Below, piece after piece: positions 25,598-34,169 of a DNA stretch of 64,000 bases (positions within the stretch are counted from its first letter, which is position 1; every line of letters begins with the position of its first letter). The notes under the pieces are model-generated. The model was not told the origin of the DNA. It worked only from the letters and a program-made list of their open reading frames with translations, and made no database searches. Origin of the DNA: Serinicoccus marinus DSM 15273 (GTDB taxonomy: Bacteria; Actinomycetota; Actinomycetes; Actinomycetales; Dermatophilaceae); contig NZ_CP043808.1 of NCBI RefSeq assembly GCF_008386315.1, forward strand, positions 2,914,001 through 2,978,000, read 5' to 3'. The translations under genes were made by a program, and so were the position numbers.

Positions 25598-26383
25598 ATG
25601 ACAGCGGACGGGCGGCACTACTTCACAGCGCTGGGCGAGGGGAGGTATCAGCCGACCGAGCACGTGCAGGGGGCGTGGTCGCCGGACGAGCAGCACGTGG
25701 CCCCGGTCATCGGGCTGCTGCTGCACACGCTGGAGCTGAACCATCCGCGCGAGGACCTGCAGTGGGCGCGGCTGAGCGTCGACATCCTGGGCTTCATCCG
25801 CCGCGAGGAGATGACCGTCACGACGCGGGTGCTCCGGCCGGGGCGCACCATCGAGCTGCTGGAGTCCAGCGTCGAGATCGCCGGTCGTGCTGCGGTGCGG
25901 ATGACCGCGTGGCGGCTGGTCACGGGCGACACCACCGCCGTGGCCGAGACCGAGCACGCCGACCTGCCCGGCCCCGAAGGTCTCGAGGCATGGACCGGGA
26001 TGGACCACTGGGACGGCGGCTTCATCCGCTCGCTGGACTTCCGCTCGGTGCCCGGGTCGCGGGCCGGGCGCGGCCGGACCTGGGTGCGGACGTCGGTGCC
26101 CCTGGTCGGTGGTGCGGAGGAGGCCTCGGCCCTGGCCTCGTGGGTGGGGCTGCTGGACACCGCCAACGGGACCGCGGGGCGGGCGGCCCCGCACGACTGG
26201 GCCTTCCCCAACGTCGACCTCACGCTGCACCTGCACCGCCTGCCCGAGGGGGCGTGGGTGGGGCTGGACACCCGCGTCTCGTGGGGGCCGACCGGCGTGG
26301 GCCAGACCTCGAGCGTCGTGCACGACGAGGCGGGTCCGGTGGGCACGCTGGTGCAGGCGCTGACGCTGCGCCCCGCGCGCTGA
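25598..26383 (+). CDS. Acyl-CoA thioesterase-like protein (double hotdog)
   Basis: 261 residues resembling the TesB-like/thioesterase-like superfamily. The N-terminal hotdog includes HVAPVIGLLLHTLELNHPREDLQWARLSVDILGFIRREEMTVTTRVLRPGRTIELLE. The C-terminal hotdog contains DWAFPNVDLTLHLHRLPEGAWVGLDTRVSWGPTGVGQTSSVVHDEAGPVG, with the family's late Asp/Gly-rich turn. It would hydrolyse an acyl-CoA to free acid. TACACT lies 8 nt before the ATG, so the leader is very short or absent. Confidence 0.8.
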   Translation: MTADGRHYFTALGEGRYQPTEHVQGAWSPDEQHVAPVIGLLLHTLELNHPREDLQWARLSVDILGFIRREEMTVTTRVLRPGRTIELLESSVEIAGRAAVRMTAWRLVTGDTTAVAETEHADLPGPEGLEAWTGMDHWDGGFIRSLDFRSVPGSRAGRGRTWVRTSVPLVGGAEEASALASWVGLLDTANGTAGRAAPHDWAFPNVDLTLHLHRLPEGAWVGLDTRVSWGPTGVGQTSSVVHDEAGPVGTLVQALTLRPAR

Positions 26384-26400
26384 GGCATACCTCGAGTGAA

Positions 26401-26416
26401 TGTGATGCATATCACA
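26401..26416. promoter_or_regulatory. CRP/GlxR-type binding site
   Basis: TGTGATGCATATCACA matches the CRP-family consensus TGTGA-N6-TCACA exactly on both half-sites. CRP/GlxR regulators are widespread in actinobacteria. It lies after the thioesterase stop and upstream of a hairpin-rich stretch and a lipoprotein gene, so it more likely controls something downstream. Confidence 0.6.
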
Positions 26417-26458
26417 GTATCTGGATGCAACGAATCGGCTCTCACCGACGTCTAGGTA

Positions 26459-26565
26459 GTGTCGGTTCGGGACAGCCGACACACCCCGTCGTGAGGGGCC
26501 GCACTCGTGCGGGACGGTGGGGGTGACAGGAGGGTGGGGCGCCGGATCAGGGACCGGCGCCCCAC
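26459..26565 (+). ncRNA. Candidate structured RNA: four tandem hairpins
   Basis: Four hairpins follow in about 107 bases: GTGTCGG/CCGACAC (26459-26482), CCCC/GGGG around 26483-26498, CCGCAC-TC-GTGCGG, and a perfect 12-bp stem GTGGGGCGCCGG/CCGGCGCCCCAC (26534-26565) that could terminate transcription. There is no open frame with coding character. The CRP-type site lies about 45 bp upstream. A regulated small RNA is one reading; a 5' leader element of the lipoprotein gene is another. No known Rfam family was recognised. Confidence 0.35.
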
Positions 26566-26647
26566 ACTCTCACCCTCATCGCACCGCGGATCACGCCCCG
26601 ATGCACCGACCTAGACTGGCGGGGACGCGACTTGGAGGTGTCATCCC

Positions 26648-27229
26648 ATGACCCGCACCCGCCCGATCACGCTCGCCCTCGCGGCTCTCTCGCTCAGCGC
26701 CGCGCTCGCCGGCTGCGGTGATACCGATGCGACCGCAGGAGCCGAACCGACCGCGTCGTCGGCAGGCGCGAGCGACGAGGCTGCCGGGGAGAGTGGCGAC
26801 GAGACCGGCGACGAGACCAGCGAGGACGGGAGCACCGTGACCAAGGACGAGCCCATCGGGGACAAGCCGATCCAGACCGGACCTGCCGGTGAGGCGTCGC
26901 TGCCGCTGGGGGCCGTGCCGGACGCGATCGTGCAGCGCGACGACGTGCAGGCCGCGATCGACGCGGAGGCCAAGCGTGCCGGGGTCGGCCGTGAGGCCGT
27001 GACGGTGGCGGGGTATGCCGACGTCACGTGGAGCGACGGCTCGATCGGCTGCCCGCGCGAAGGGATGATGTATACCCAGGCGCTCGTCCCCGGGCACCAG
27101 CTCGTCCTGGAGGTCGACGGCGAGCACGCGAGCTATCACGCGGCGCAGGGCAAGGACTTCAGCTTCTGCGCCCAGCCCGTCGGCCCGGCGACCTCGGAGT
27201 CTTCCGGCGGGCCGGTCACCGACCGCTGA
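26648..27229 (+). CDS. Putative lipoprotein of unknown function
   Basis: 193 residues. The signal peptide ends in LAGC (lipobox). A 60-residue acidic Ser/Thr/Glu linker follows, and then a globular domain (DDVQAAIDAEAKRAGVGREAVTVAGYADVTWSDGSIGCPREGMMYTQALVPGHQLVLEVDGEHASYHA). The latter resembles small actinobacterial lipoproteins whose 'WSDGSLGCP..GM.YTQALVPGY' block is conserved with two Cys (second in FSFCAQP). GGAGGTGT precedes the ATG. The end of the gene runs into a 30-bp tandem repeat. Confidence 0.8.
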   Translation: MTRTRPITLALAALSLSAALAGCGDTDATAGAEPTASSAGASDEAAGESGDETGDETSEDGSTVTKDEPIGDKPIQTGPAGEASLPLGAVPDAIVQRDDVQAAIDAEAKRAGVGREAVTVAGYADVTWSDGSIGCPREGMMYTQALVPGHQLVLEVDGEHASYHAAQGKDFSFCAQPVGPATSESSGGPVTDR

Positions 27230-27360
27230 GGCACCGGACCGCAGCCACGACCGCTGCGGCATACCGGCCCGCAGCCACAACCACTGAGGCACACCGGCCC
27301 GCCGCCACAACCGCTGCGGCATACCGGCCCGCAGCCACAACCGCTGCGGCATACCGGGCG
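27219..27360. repeat. 30-bp tandem repeat starting at the lipoprotein stop codon
   Basis: Four contiguous 30-bp units occupy 27241-27360. Each begins GC(A/C)GCCAC(A/G)ACC, has a GCAGC/GCTGC mini-stem and ends in (A/G)CACCGGCCC or GCATACCGGCCC. A partial older unit (27219-27240) forms the last codons and stop of the preceding gene. The units differ at a few positions, including the three bases corresponding to the stop codon. Direct tandem spacing without unique spacers rules out CRISPR. Confidence 0.85.
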
Positions 27361-27440
27361 CTCCGACCGTGACCACCGGGACGTCGCGCGCGGCCGGCCT
27401 GCTCATCCCTTCAGCCCCAGGCGTCCCACCCGCCCCGGAA

Positions 27441-27497
27441 CGCCGGGACATTCTGATCCGCGCAGGTTATAGCTCGCGCGGATCAGAGTTTCCCGGC
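27441..27497. terminator. Large hairpin between convergent genes
   Basis: CTGATCCGCGC (27453-27463) pairs perfectly with GCGCGGATCAG (27476-27486), and the outer arms GCCGGGA and TCCCGGC extend the stem after a small internal mismatch. It lies between the convergent lipoprotein and metZ genes and likely terminates both. The stretch between the repeats and this hairpin holds nothing else recognisable. Confidence 0.65.
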
Positions 27498-27533
27498 ATC
27501 ACGTGATGCGCGGTGCCTATGGGGCGGACGGGG

Positions 27534-28724
27534 TCAGCCGAAGGCGGCGGCGAAGCCCCGCGCCAGGTCGGCGCGCAGGTCGTCGATGTCCTCGAGCCCG
27601 ACCGACAGCCGGATCGTGCCCTCGGTGATGCCCGCGGCCCGGCGCGCCTCCTCCGGCAGCCGCCGGTGGGTCGTCGTCGCCGGGTGGGTGGTCAGCGACT
27701 TCGTGTCACCCAGGTTGTTGGAGATGTCGACCACCTGCAGCGCGTTCATGAAGGCGAAGGTCTCCTCCTGCCCGGCGTCGAGGGTAAAGGTCACCACGGT
27801 CCCGCCGCCGGTCATCTGCCGCCGTGCGAGCTCGGCCTGCGGGTGCGACTCCAGCCAAGGGTGGTGCACGGCCAGCACCCGCGGGTCGGCCTCGAGCTCC
27901 TGCGCGAGGGTGAGCGCGGTGGCCGCCTGCCGCTCGACGCGCAGGGCCATCGTCTCCAGCCCCTTGAGCGTGACCCAGGCGTTGAAGGGCGACATCGCCG
28001 GTCCGGTATGCCGAAGCAGCGTCTGGATCGGGCCCGCCACGAGCTCCTCCGGGCCCAGGATCATGCCGCCCATGACCCGACCCTGACCGTCGATGTGCTT
28101 GGTCGTGGAGTAGACGACGATGTCGGCGCCGTGGTCCAGCGGCCGCGAGAAGACCGGCGTGCCGAAGACGTTGTCGACCACGACCGTGGCGCCGGCCGCG
28201 TGGGCGAGCTCGCTCACCGCCGCGATGTCCACGAGCTCCTGGGTCGGGTTGCTCGGGGTCTCGAAGAAGACGGCTTCGGCAGGGGTGGCGAGCGCCTCGC
28301 GCCAGGCGTCGAGGTCGGTGCCGTCGACGAAGGTGCTCTCGACGCCCCAGCGCCGCAGCACCTCGTCGATGATGACGAAGCAGGAGCCGAAGAGCGCCCG
28401 GCTCGCGACGATCCGGTCACCGGCGGCGCACAGCCCGCCGAGCGCGGTGAAGACGGCGGACATCCCCGAGGCGGTGGCCTGCGCCGCCTCGGCGCCGTGC
28501 ATGACCCGCATCCGCTCCTCGAGCATGGCGACCGTCGGGTTGCCGTAGCGGCTGTAGACGAAACGCTCGATCTTCTCCTCGAACGCCGCCTGCGCCTCTT
28601 CGGCGCTGGAGTAGACGTAGCCCGAGGTCGGGTAGAGCGCCTCGGCCGTCTCGTCGAAGGGGCTGCGCATGAGGCCGCCGCGCACCGCGAGCGTGTCCGG
28701 CCGCCATCCGTCAGGGGTCTCCAT
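27534..28724 (-). CDS. metZ: O-succinylhomoserine sulfhydrylase (trans-sulfuration PLP enzyme)
   Basis: 396 residues of the Cys/Met metabolism PLP family. Key blocks: YVYSSAEEAQAAFEEK and SRYGNPTVAMLEERM near the N-terminus, ASGMSAVFTALGGL, VVVDNVFGTPVFSRPLDHGADIVVYSTTKHIDGQGRVMGG with the PLP lysine, and the C-terminal TTTHRRLPEEARRAAGITEGTIRLSVGLED. This pattern matches MetZ, which makes homocysteine from O-succinylhomoserine and sulfide; cystathionine gamma-synthase is the alternative. ATG 28724 is preferred over upstream codons. No riboswitch is evident in the 140-bp leader. Confidence 0.88.
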   Translation of the reverse strand: METPDGWRPDTLAVRGGLMRSPFDETAEALYPTSGYVYSSAEEAQAAFEEKIERFVYSRYGNPTVAMLEERMRVMHGAEAAQATASGMSAVFTALGGLCAAGDRIVASRALFGSCFVIIDEVLRRWGVESTFVDGTDLDAWREALATPAEAVFFETPSNPTQELVDIAAVSELAHAAGATVVVDNVFGTPVFSRPLDHGADIVVYSTTKHIDGQGRVMGGMILGPEELVAGPIQTLLRHTGPAMSPFNAWVTLKGLETMALRVERQAATALTLAQELEADPRVLAVHHPWLESHPQAELARRQMTGGGTVVTFTLDAGQEETFAFMNALQVVDISNNLGDTKSLTTHPATTTHRRLPEEARRAAGITEGTIRLSVGLEDIDDLRADLARGFAAAFG

Positions 28725-28766
28725 GGGGCACCAATCTAGGGCCTGACACCCGCGGTTCCGGCATCG

Positions 28767-28788
28767 GCATACCACCTTGCGGTATGCA
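28767..28788. repeat. Inverted pair of the over-represented word GCATACC/GGTATGC
   Basis: GCATACC and GGTATGC face each other around a 7-nt loop in the leader of metZ. The word is unusually common in this genome (see findings). Here the two copies could form a hairpin or a paired protein site. Confidence 0.4.
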
Positions 28789-28862
28789 GGTCCTTCCGCC
28801 AGAAGCACGCTTCCCGCAGCAACGCGGTAGCTTCCGCACAGATGCGCCGCCTCGACCGCAGA

Positions 28863-29942
28863 TCAGTCGGAGAGCGGGGCGACGCCGCGGTGATCCACCG
28901 CGAGCCGGACGATGTCGCCGACCTGCGGCCCGAGGTCGGCGGAGAGTGCCTCGCAGCGACCGAGCTCCTCGACGTCGACGGTGAGGTGCACGGCGTCGGA
29001 GACGGTGGTGGACCGGCGGACCGTGCCGGAGAGCGTGCCGCGCGGGTCGACCCGCAGCGCGCTGCGGCGCAGGGCGAGGACCGGACCGGCCGGGCGGGGG
29101 ACAACCATTCGCGACGCTCGGTCGGGAGATGTGGCGGCGGAGCCGGGGCCGGCCGGGTCGGGGGCAACCATTCGCGACGCCCGGTCGGGTGGGAGGTGCT
29201 GGCGCAGGACGGCTGCGGCGGGGCCCTCGAGGATCGTGTCGTAGCCGATGAAGGCCGCGACCTCGCGGGAGGCCGGCGTGTGCCAGACCTCGGTGGAGGC
29301 ACCTTCCTGGGCGATCCGGCCCTGCAGCATGACGGCCATCCGGTCGGCCACGGAGAAGGCCTCGTCGTGGTCGTGCGTGACGAGGATCGCGGTGGTGCCG
29401 GTCGAGACGAGGATCTCCCGCAGGTCCCCGGCGAGCCGGTCCCGCAGCGCCCGGTCCAGCGAGCTGAGCGGCTCGTCCAGCAGCAGCAGCTCGGGGTCGG
29501 CGGCCAGCGACCGGGCGAGCGCGACGCGCTGCTGCTCGCCGCCGGAGAGGGTGGCGGGGCGGCGGTCGGCATACCCGGGCAGCCCGACGAGCTCCAGCAG
29601 TTCGGCGACCCGGGCGGCCCGCGCGCCGCGCCCCGCGCCGCGCAGCCGCAGCGGGTAGCCGATGTTGTCGCCCACGCTGGCCTGGGCGAAGAGCTGCCCG
29701 TCCTGGAACATCAGGGCGAAGCCCCGCTCGTGCGTGGGCACCCCGGACAGGTCGGTGCCGCGCCAGCGGATGGTGCCGGCGGAGGGTCGTTCCAGCCCGG
29801 CGACCGCCCGCAGCAGCGTGGACTTGCCGCAGCCCGACGGCCCGAGGACCGCGAGGACGTCACCCCGCGCCACCTGCAGCGACACGTGGTCGACGGCGGT
29901 GGCCCCGGGGAAGGTCACGGTGAGGTCGGTGAGCTCGAGCAT
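28863..29942 (-). CDS. thiQ: ABC transporter ATPase, thiamine-type (ThiQ-like)
   Basis: 359 residues. Walker A GPSGCGKST at about 35, signature LSGGEQQRVALARSL, Walker B LLLLDEPLSSLD and the His loop VTHDHDEAF are all intact. A C-terminal regulatory domain (about 240-359) follows. Within it, DRASRMV plus a Pro-rich stretch occurs twice, from a roughly 40-bp direct repeat at about 29090-29130 and 29150-29190. ATG 29942 shares a base with the permease stop (TGATG). With the two-domain permease and the TPP riboswitch upstream, the substrate is thiamine or a derivative. Confidence 0.85.
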   Translation of the reverse strand: MLELTDLTVTFPGATAVDHVSLQVARGDVLAVLGPSGCGKSTLLRAVAGLERPSAGTIRWRGTDLSGVPTHERGFALMFQDGQLFAQASVGDNIGYPLRLRGAGRGARAARVAELLELVGLPGYADRRPATLSGGEQQRVALARSLAADPELLLLDEPLSSLDRALRDRLAGDLREILVSTGTTAILVTHDHDEAFSVADRMAVMLQGRIAQEGASTEVWHTPASREVAAFIGYDTILEGPAAAVLRQHLPPDRASRMVAPDPAGPGSAATSPDRASRMVVPRPAGPVLALRRSALRVDPRGTLSGTVRRSTTVSDAVHLTVDVEELGRCEALSADLGPQVGDIVRLAVDHRGVAPLSD

Positions 29943-31633
29943 CAGAACGCCCCTACGGAGCCGACCCGCAGCCGCTCGACCACGCCCATGACGACGACGG
30001 TCACCAGCGCGAGCAGCACGCTGGCGGCGAGCGCCATCCCGAGGTGGTCGGCGCCGGGCCGGGAGATGAGCTGGTAGATGACGACGGGCACGGTAGGCCG
30101 GTCCGGTCGGGCGAGGAAGCTGGTCGCGCCGAACTCCCCCAGCGAGACGGCGAAGGCGAAGCCGGTCGCCGCGAGCAGCGGGCGGGCCAGCACGGGCGCC
30201 TCGGCGGTCCACGCCGCTCGCCACGGGCCGGCGCCGAGCGTCGCGGCCGCCTCGCGCTGGCGCGGGTCGACCGAGCGCAGCACCGGGGCCAGGGTCCGCA
30301 CGACCAACGGCAGCGCCACCATGGCCTGCGCGATCGGCACGAGGATCGGAGAGGTGCGCAGGTCCAGCGGCGGACGGTCCAGGGTGATGAGGAAGCCGAA
30401 GCCGACGGTCACCGCGGAGATCCCGAGCGGCAGCATGAAGACCCCGTCCAGGACCGACACGGTGCGCGCCCACCCCGGCCGACGTGGCCGGCGGGAGACG
30501 ATGACCGCGACGACGAGCCCGAGGACCATCGCGAGCACGGTGGCGTCGACCGCGGTGCGCAGCGAGTTGGCCATCGCCTCGGTCACGCTGACCCGCAGGG
30601 CGTTCGTCGCCTCCGGGTCGGTCAGCGCACGGTAATGGGCGAGGCCCCACCCCTGCCCCACCCGCAGCGACCGGGCGACGAGCGTGCCGACCGGCAGCAG
30701 CACGAAGCCGACGACCAGGGCGGTCACCGCCAGGGCGGGTGTGTCGTCGCGCCGGGGGCGGCGCGCGGAGGCCTGGACGTCGACCCGGCGCAGCGCCTGC
30801 TCGCGGGTGCTCCGGGCGCGGGCGGCCACGGCGAGCATCGCCACGACGGCGACGAGCTGAAGGACCGACAGGACGGCCGCGCCCTGCAGGTCGAGGAACT
30901 GCACGGTCAGCAGGTAGATCTCGGTCTCGATGGTGCCGTAGCGCAGCCCGCCGAGGGTGAGCACGACCCCGAAGGCGGTGGAGCAGAAGAGGAAGACGAG
31001 GGTGCCGGCCGAGATGACGCCGGGCGCGAGCGCGGGGAGGGTGACGGTGCGCCATACCTGCCAGGGCGTCGCGCCCAGGGTCGCGGCGGACTCCTCGGCG
31101 CGCCGGTCCATCCCCTCCCAGAGCCCGCCGACGGTCCGCACGACGACGGCGAGGTTGAAGAAGACGAAGGCGAGCAGGATCGGCACCCACGTGCCGTCCA
31201 GCCCGAGGCCGCCCAGCGGCCCGCCGTCGGAGAGCAGCGAGCGGAACATCACGCCGACCACGACCGTCGGCAGCACGAACGGCATGACGACCACGGCGCG
31301 CAGCAGCGTCCGGCCGGGGAAGCGCAGCCGGTAGAGGACGAAGGCGACCGGGATCCCGAGCAGCAGGGTGACGACGGTGCCGGCCAGCGAGCTGACGAGG
31401 GTGAAGGTCAGGACGCGCAGGGTGCGGGCACGACCGAGCACCTCCGGGACCGCGCTGAGGTCGAGCCGGCCCTCCGGCCACAGCCCCCGCGCGAGCATCC
31501 CGCCCACCGGCAGGGCGAAGAAGACCGTGAGGAACGCCAGCGGGATCAGGGCGGCCAGCCCGAGGGCGATGCCCGGGCCGCTGAGGTATGCCGACGGCCC
31601 GCGTCGCGCTCGGCGCGCGGCAGGCTGGTCCAC
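29942..31633 (-). CDS. thiP: ABC transporter permease, thiamine-type (ThiP-like)
   Basis: 563 residues forming a duplicated permease: two MetI-like halves of about six helices each, with EAA loops ESAATLGATPWQVWRTVTLPAL in the first half and EAAATLGAGPWRAAWTAEAPVL in the second. This ThiP/FbpB architecture lets one polypeptide form the whole channel. The GTG at 31633 is preceded by GGGAG, which lies in the 3' end of the TPP riboswitch, so ligand-bound RNA could hide the ribosome site. The partner binding protein ThiB is not adjacent but encoded 8.6 kb away. Confidence 0.88.
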   Translation of the reverse strand: MDQPAARRARRGPSAYLSGPGIALGLAALIPLAFLTVFFALPVGGMLARGLWPEGRLDLSAVPEVLGRARTLRVLTFTLVSSLAGTVVTLLLGIPVAFVLYRLRFPGRTLLRAVVVMPFVLPTVVVGVMFRSLLSDGGPLGGLGLDGTWVPILLAFVFFNLAVVVRTVGGLWEGMDRRAEESAATLGATPWQVWRTVTLPALAPGVISAGTLVFLFCSTAFGVVLTLGGLRYGTIETEIYLLTVQFLDLQGAAVLSVLQLVAVVAMLAVAARARSTREQALRRVDVQASARRPRRDDTPALAVTALVVGFVLLPVGTLVARSLRVGQGWGLAHYRALTDPEATNALRVSVTEAMANSLRTAVDATVLAMVLGLVVAVIVSRRPRRPGWARTVSVLDGVFMLPLGISAVTVGFGFLITLDRPPLDLRTSPILVPIAQAMVALPLVVRTLAPVLRSVDPRQREAAATLGAGPWRAAWTAEAPVLARPLLAATGFAFAVSLGEFGATSFLARPDRPTVPVVIYQLISRPGADHLGMALAASVLLALVTVVVMGVVERLRVGSVGAF

Positions 31634-31640
31634 GTCGACT

Positions 31641-31722
31641 CCCTTCGCCGGTGCTAGCCGGAGCAGGTGCTCTAAGGGTCTGCGGGCCGTGCCGCACTCT
31701 CAGCTCGAGGCTCCCCTGTCGG
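31641..31722 (-). promoter_or_regulatory. TPP riboswitch (thi box) upstream of thiP
   Basis: On the minus strand the order of conserved pieces is GGGGAGCC, CTGAGAGTGCGGC, CGCAGACCCTT, ACCTG, CCGGCTAGCACCGGCGAAGGGAG, which is the THI element consensus including the pyrimidine-sensing CTGAGA. The terminal GAAGGGAG overlaps the thiP ribosome-binding site, indicating translational control. Confidence 0.93.
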
Positions 31723-31909
31723 TCGCCCGCAGCCTACAGGGCAGGCCGGGCCCGGGGTGCCCAGGGTCGGGGTCCACCCGGACGGTCCGGCGCGCGGGAG
31801 GCGACCGGCGGACCTAAGGTGTCGCTGGTGCGCCGCGCGGGACCCGCCGGGCGCCGTCCGGGTCGACCCCTCGTCTAGCCCGCGCCGTAACCGTTAAGGA
31901 GGACCACCG

Positions 31910-33040
31910 GTGCACGTCGTCGTCGTCGCCCACACGCGCCACCCCATCTCCCAACCCTTCGCGGGCGGGCTGGAGTCGGTGACGTGGCACCTGGCCCGCG
32001 GCCTGGTGGCGCGCGGTCACCGGGTGAGCGTCTTCGCCGACCGGCACAGCGATCCCATCCCCGGCGTGGACTACCTGTGGCCGGACCGGCTCGAGCTGTC
32101 CGAGGCGGCCCGGCGGGACGTGTCGATGCCGGAGGAGGGCTGGATGGAGCGTCATCACGCCTATCTCCAGCTCATGCTGCACCTGGCGCGGCGCACCGAT
32201 GTGGACCTGGTCCACACGCACGCACTGCACCACCTTCCGGCGGCGATGGCGCCGAGCCTGGGCGTGCCCACCGTGCTGACGCTGCACACACCGCCCACGC
32301 CCTGGCTGGAGTCGGCCATCGCGATCGCCGGCACCGCTCCCCGCCGCGACCGCCTGCACGTCACCGCGGTGAGCCGGTGGACGGCGGCGGCCTGGCGCCA
32401 CGTCACCCCGGCCCGCGTGGTGCGCAACGGGGTGGACGTGCGGGAGTGGACACCAGGGCCGGGGGGCCCGGGCCTGGTGTGGTCCGGCCGCATCGTCCCG
32501 GAGAAGGCGCCGCACCTGGCGGCCCGGATCGCCCGCCGCGCGGGCCTGCCGTTGACCATCGCCGGTCCGGTCAGCGACGAGGACTACGCCCGGGAGATGC
32601 TGTGGCCCTGGTGCGGGCGGGACGGCGGGGTGAGCTATGCCGGGCACCTCCCGACGGCCGAGCTGGCCCGCCTCGTCGGCCGCAGCGCGGCCCTGCTCGT
32701 GACGCCCGCCTGGGACGAGCCCTTCGGGTTGGTCGCCGCCGAGGCGCTCGCCTGCGGCACCCCCGTGCTGGGCTTCGCCCGGGGCGGGCTGCCCGAGGTG
32801 GTCGGACCCGGCGTGGGTCGGCTGGTCCCCCCGGGCGACGACGCGACCCTCGTGGAGCAGGCCGCGGCGCTGGTCCCCGACGTGGTGCGGCTCCCCCGCG
32901 CCAGGGCCCGGGCGCACGCGGTCGCCCACCACTCGATGGACCGCATGGTCGAGGACTACCTCGGCGTCTACGACGACGTGCTCGCGGCCGCACCACCCCG
33001 CCCCCTGGGTGCGGCGGTCGGCCCGGCGGCCGCGCGGTGA
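31910..33040 (+). CDS. Glycosyltransferase, family 4 type
   Basis: 376 residues, GT-B fold. The N-terminal domain has FAGGLESVTWHLARGLVARGHRVSVFAD. The C-terminal nucleotide-sugar domain has SGRIVPEKAPHLAARIARRAGLPLTIAGPV and DEPFGLVAAEALACGTPVLGFARGGLPEVV, including the two conserved Glu of the EX7E motif. It should be cytoplasmic or membrane-associated and transfer a hexose. GTG 31910 has a strong AAGGAGG site 9 nt upstream. It opens a run of six plus-strand genes that overlap by a few bases each, so a single translationally coupled operon is likely. Confidence 0.88.
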   Translation: MHVVVVAHTRHPISQPFAGGLESVTWHLARGLVARGHRVSVFADRHSDPIPGVDYLWPDRLELSEAARRDVSMPEEGWMERHHAYLQLMLHLARRTDVDLVHTHALHHLPAAMAPSLGVPTVLTLHTPPTPWLESAIAIAGTAPRRDRLHVTAVSRWTAAAWRHVTPARVVRNGVDVREWTPGPGGPGLVWSGRIVPEKAPHLAARIARRAGLPLTIAGPVSDEDYAREMLWPWCGRDGGVSYAGHLPTAELARLVGRSAALLVTPAWDEPFGLVAAEALACGTPVLGFARGGLPEVVGPGVGRLVPPGDDATLVEQAAALVPDVVRLPRARARAHAVAHHSMDRMVEDYLGVYDDVLAAAPPRPLGAAVGPAAAR

Positions 33041-34169
33041 TCGGCTACTACCTGCACCACGTCGGGCAGGGCCACCGGCGCCGCGGCACGGCGGTGGCGC
33101 GGTCGCTGCGGACCGAGGTGGTCGGGCTGGGCTCGGGTGGGCCGCCCGCGGGCTGGCCCGGTGACTGGGTCGAGCTGGAGCGCGACGACCATCCCCCGGT
33201 GGACCCGCGACTCTCGCAGCCGGAGGCCGGGGGTGCCCTGCACTGGGTGCCGCTGCACCATCCGGGGGTGGCTGGGTCTGGCCAGGCGTTCAGGTCGCCC
33301 GGTGGCTGGACCGCGCCCGTCCCGACCTCGTCGTGGTCGACGTGTCGGTGGAGATCGCCGTGCTCGTGCGGCTGTGCGGCGTGCCGGTCGTGCTGGGCGG
33401 CATGCCCGGGGACCGCGAGGACCAGCCGCACCGCCTCGCGCGATCCCTCGCCGAAGCCGTCCTGGCGCCGTGGCCGCCGGGCGCTCACGGCGACGGCGCT
33501 GCGAGCGGGCCGGCGCCCAGGACGTGGGAGGTCGGGGGCATCAGCGCCCTCGCGGTCGCCGGTGGCGCGTCCGGTGAGGGCTCGGCGCGGCCAGGGACCG
33601 GGCAGGGCGAGCCGGGTGCGCTCCCCGCCGGGAGCGGGCAGGGTGCCACGGGCGCGGTCGAGCCGGGGCGGGGCCCGCTGGGCGCGGTCGAGCCGAGGCG
33701 GGGCGGGGTCCTGGTCGTCTGGGGCTCGGGCGGCGCCGGACCCGGTGAGCACGACGTCGAGGCGGCACGGGCCAGCACGGGTCGGCGCTGGCTGGTCCGG
33801 GGCGGTGACCACCCGCCCTCCCCCGACCTCCTCGCGGAGATGCGGGCCGCCGAGGTCGTCGTGTGCCACGCCGGGCAGGGTGCGGTGGCCGATGTCGCGC
33901 TGGCGGGGCGCCCCGCCGTCGTCCTCGCCCAACCCCGGCCGCACGGCGAGCAGGAGGCCACGGCGCGCGCGCTGGAGCGCCGCGGCCTGGCCGCGACCGC
34001 CTCCGGGTGGCCGGCCGCCGAGGCCTGGCCCGGTCTGCTCGACCGCGCGCTGGCGACCGGTGGCGAGGGCTGGTCGGCCTGGGGGTCGCAGCAGGGCGCC
34101 GCCCGCGCGGCGCAATGCCTCGACGAGGCCGCCACCCGGCTGCAGGAGCAGCGGTGCTGGCCGTCCTGA
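33037..34169 (+). pseudogene. Glycosyltransferase-like gene (GT-B, UGT/MurG-like), frameshifted
   Basis: It starts GTG 33037 (GTGA overlap with the previous gene), reading VIGYYLHHVGQGHRRRGTAVARSL, typical of MurG/UGT-like N-termini with a His near the start. After about residue 75 the frame must slip by one base near the GGGGG run at 33264-33268 to continue as VARWLDRARPDLVVVDVSVEIAVLVRLCGVPVVLGG, then a low-complexity Gly/Ala insert, and finally VVVCHAGQGAVADVALAGRPAVVLAQPRPHGEQEATARALERRG, the donor-binding block. One missing G explains it. It could be a true pseudogene or a sequencing error; intact it would be about 377 residues. Confidence 0.7.

Noticed and set aside
26459..26565. 6C RNA
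   Set aside because: The loops lack the runs of six or more C that define that family.
27219..27360. CRISPR array
   Set aside because: The 30-bp units are directly adjacent with no spacers and no cas genes are present.
28725..28862. SAM riboswitch before metZ
   Set aside because: None of the SAM-I, SAM-II or SAM-IV core motifs could be placed in the leader.
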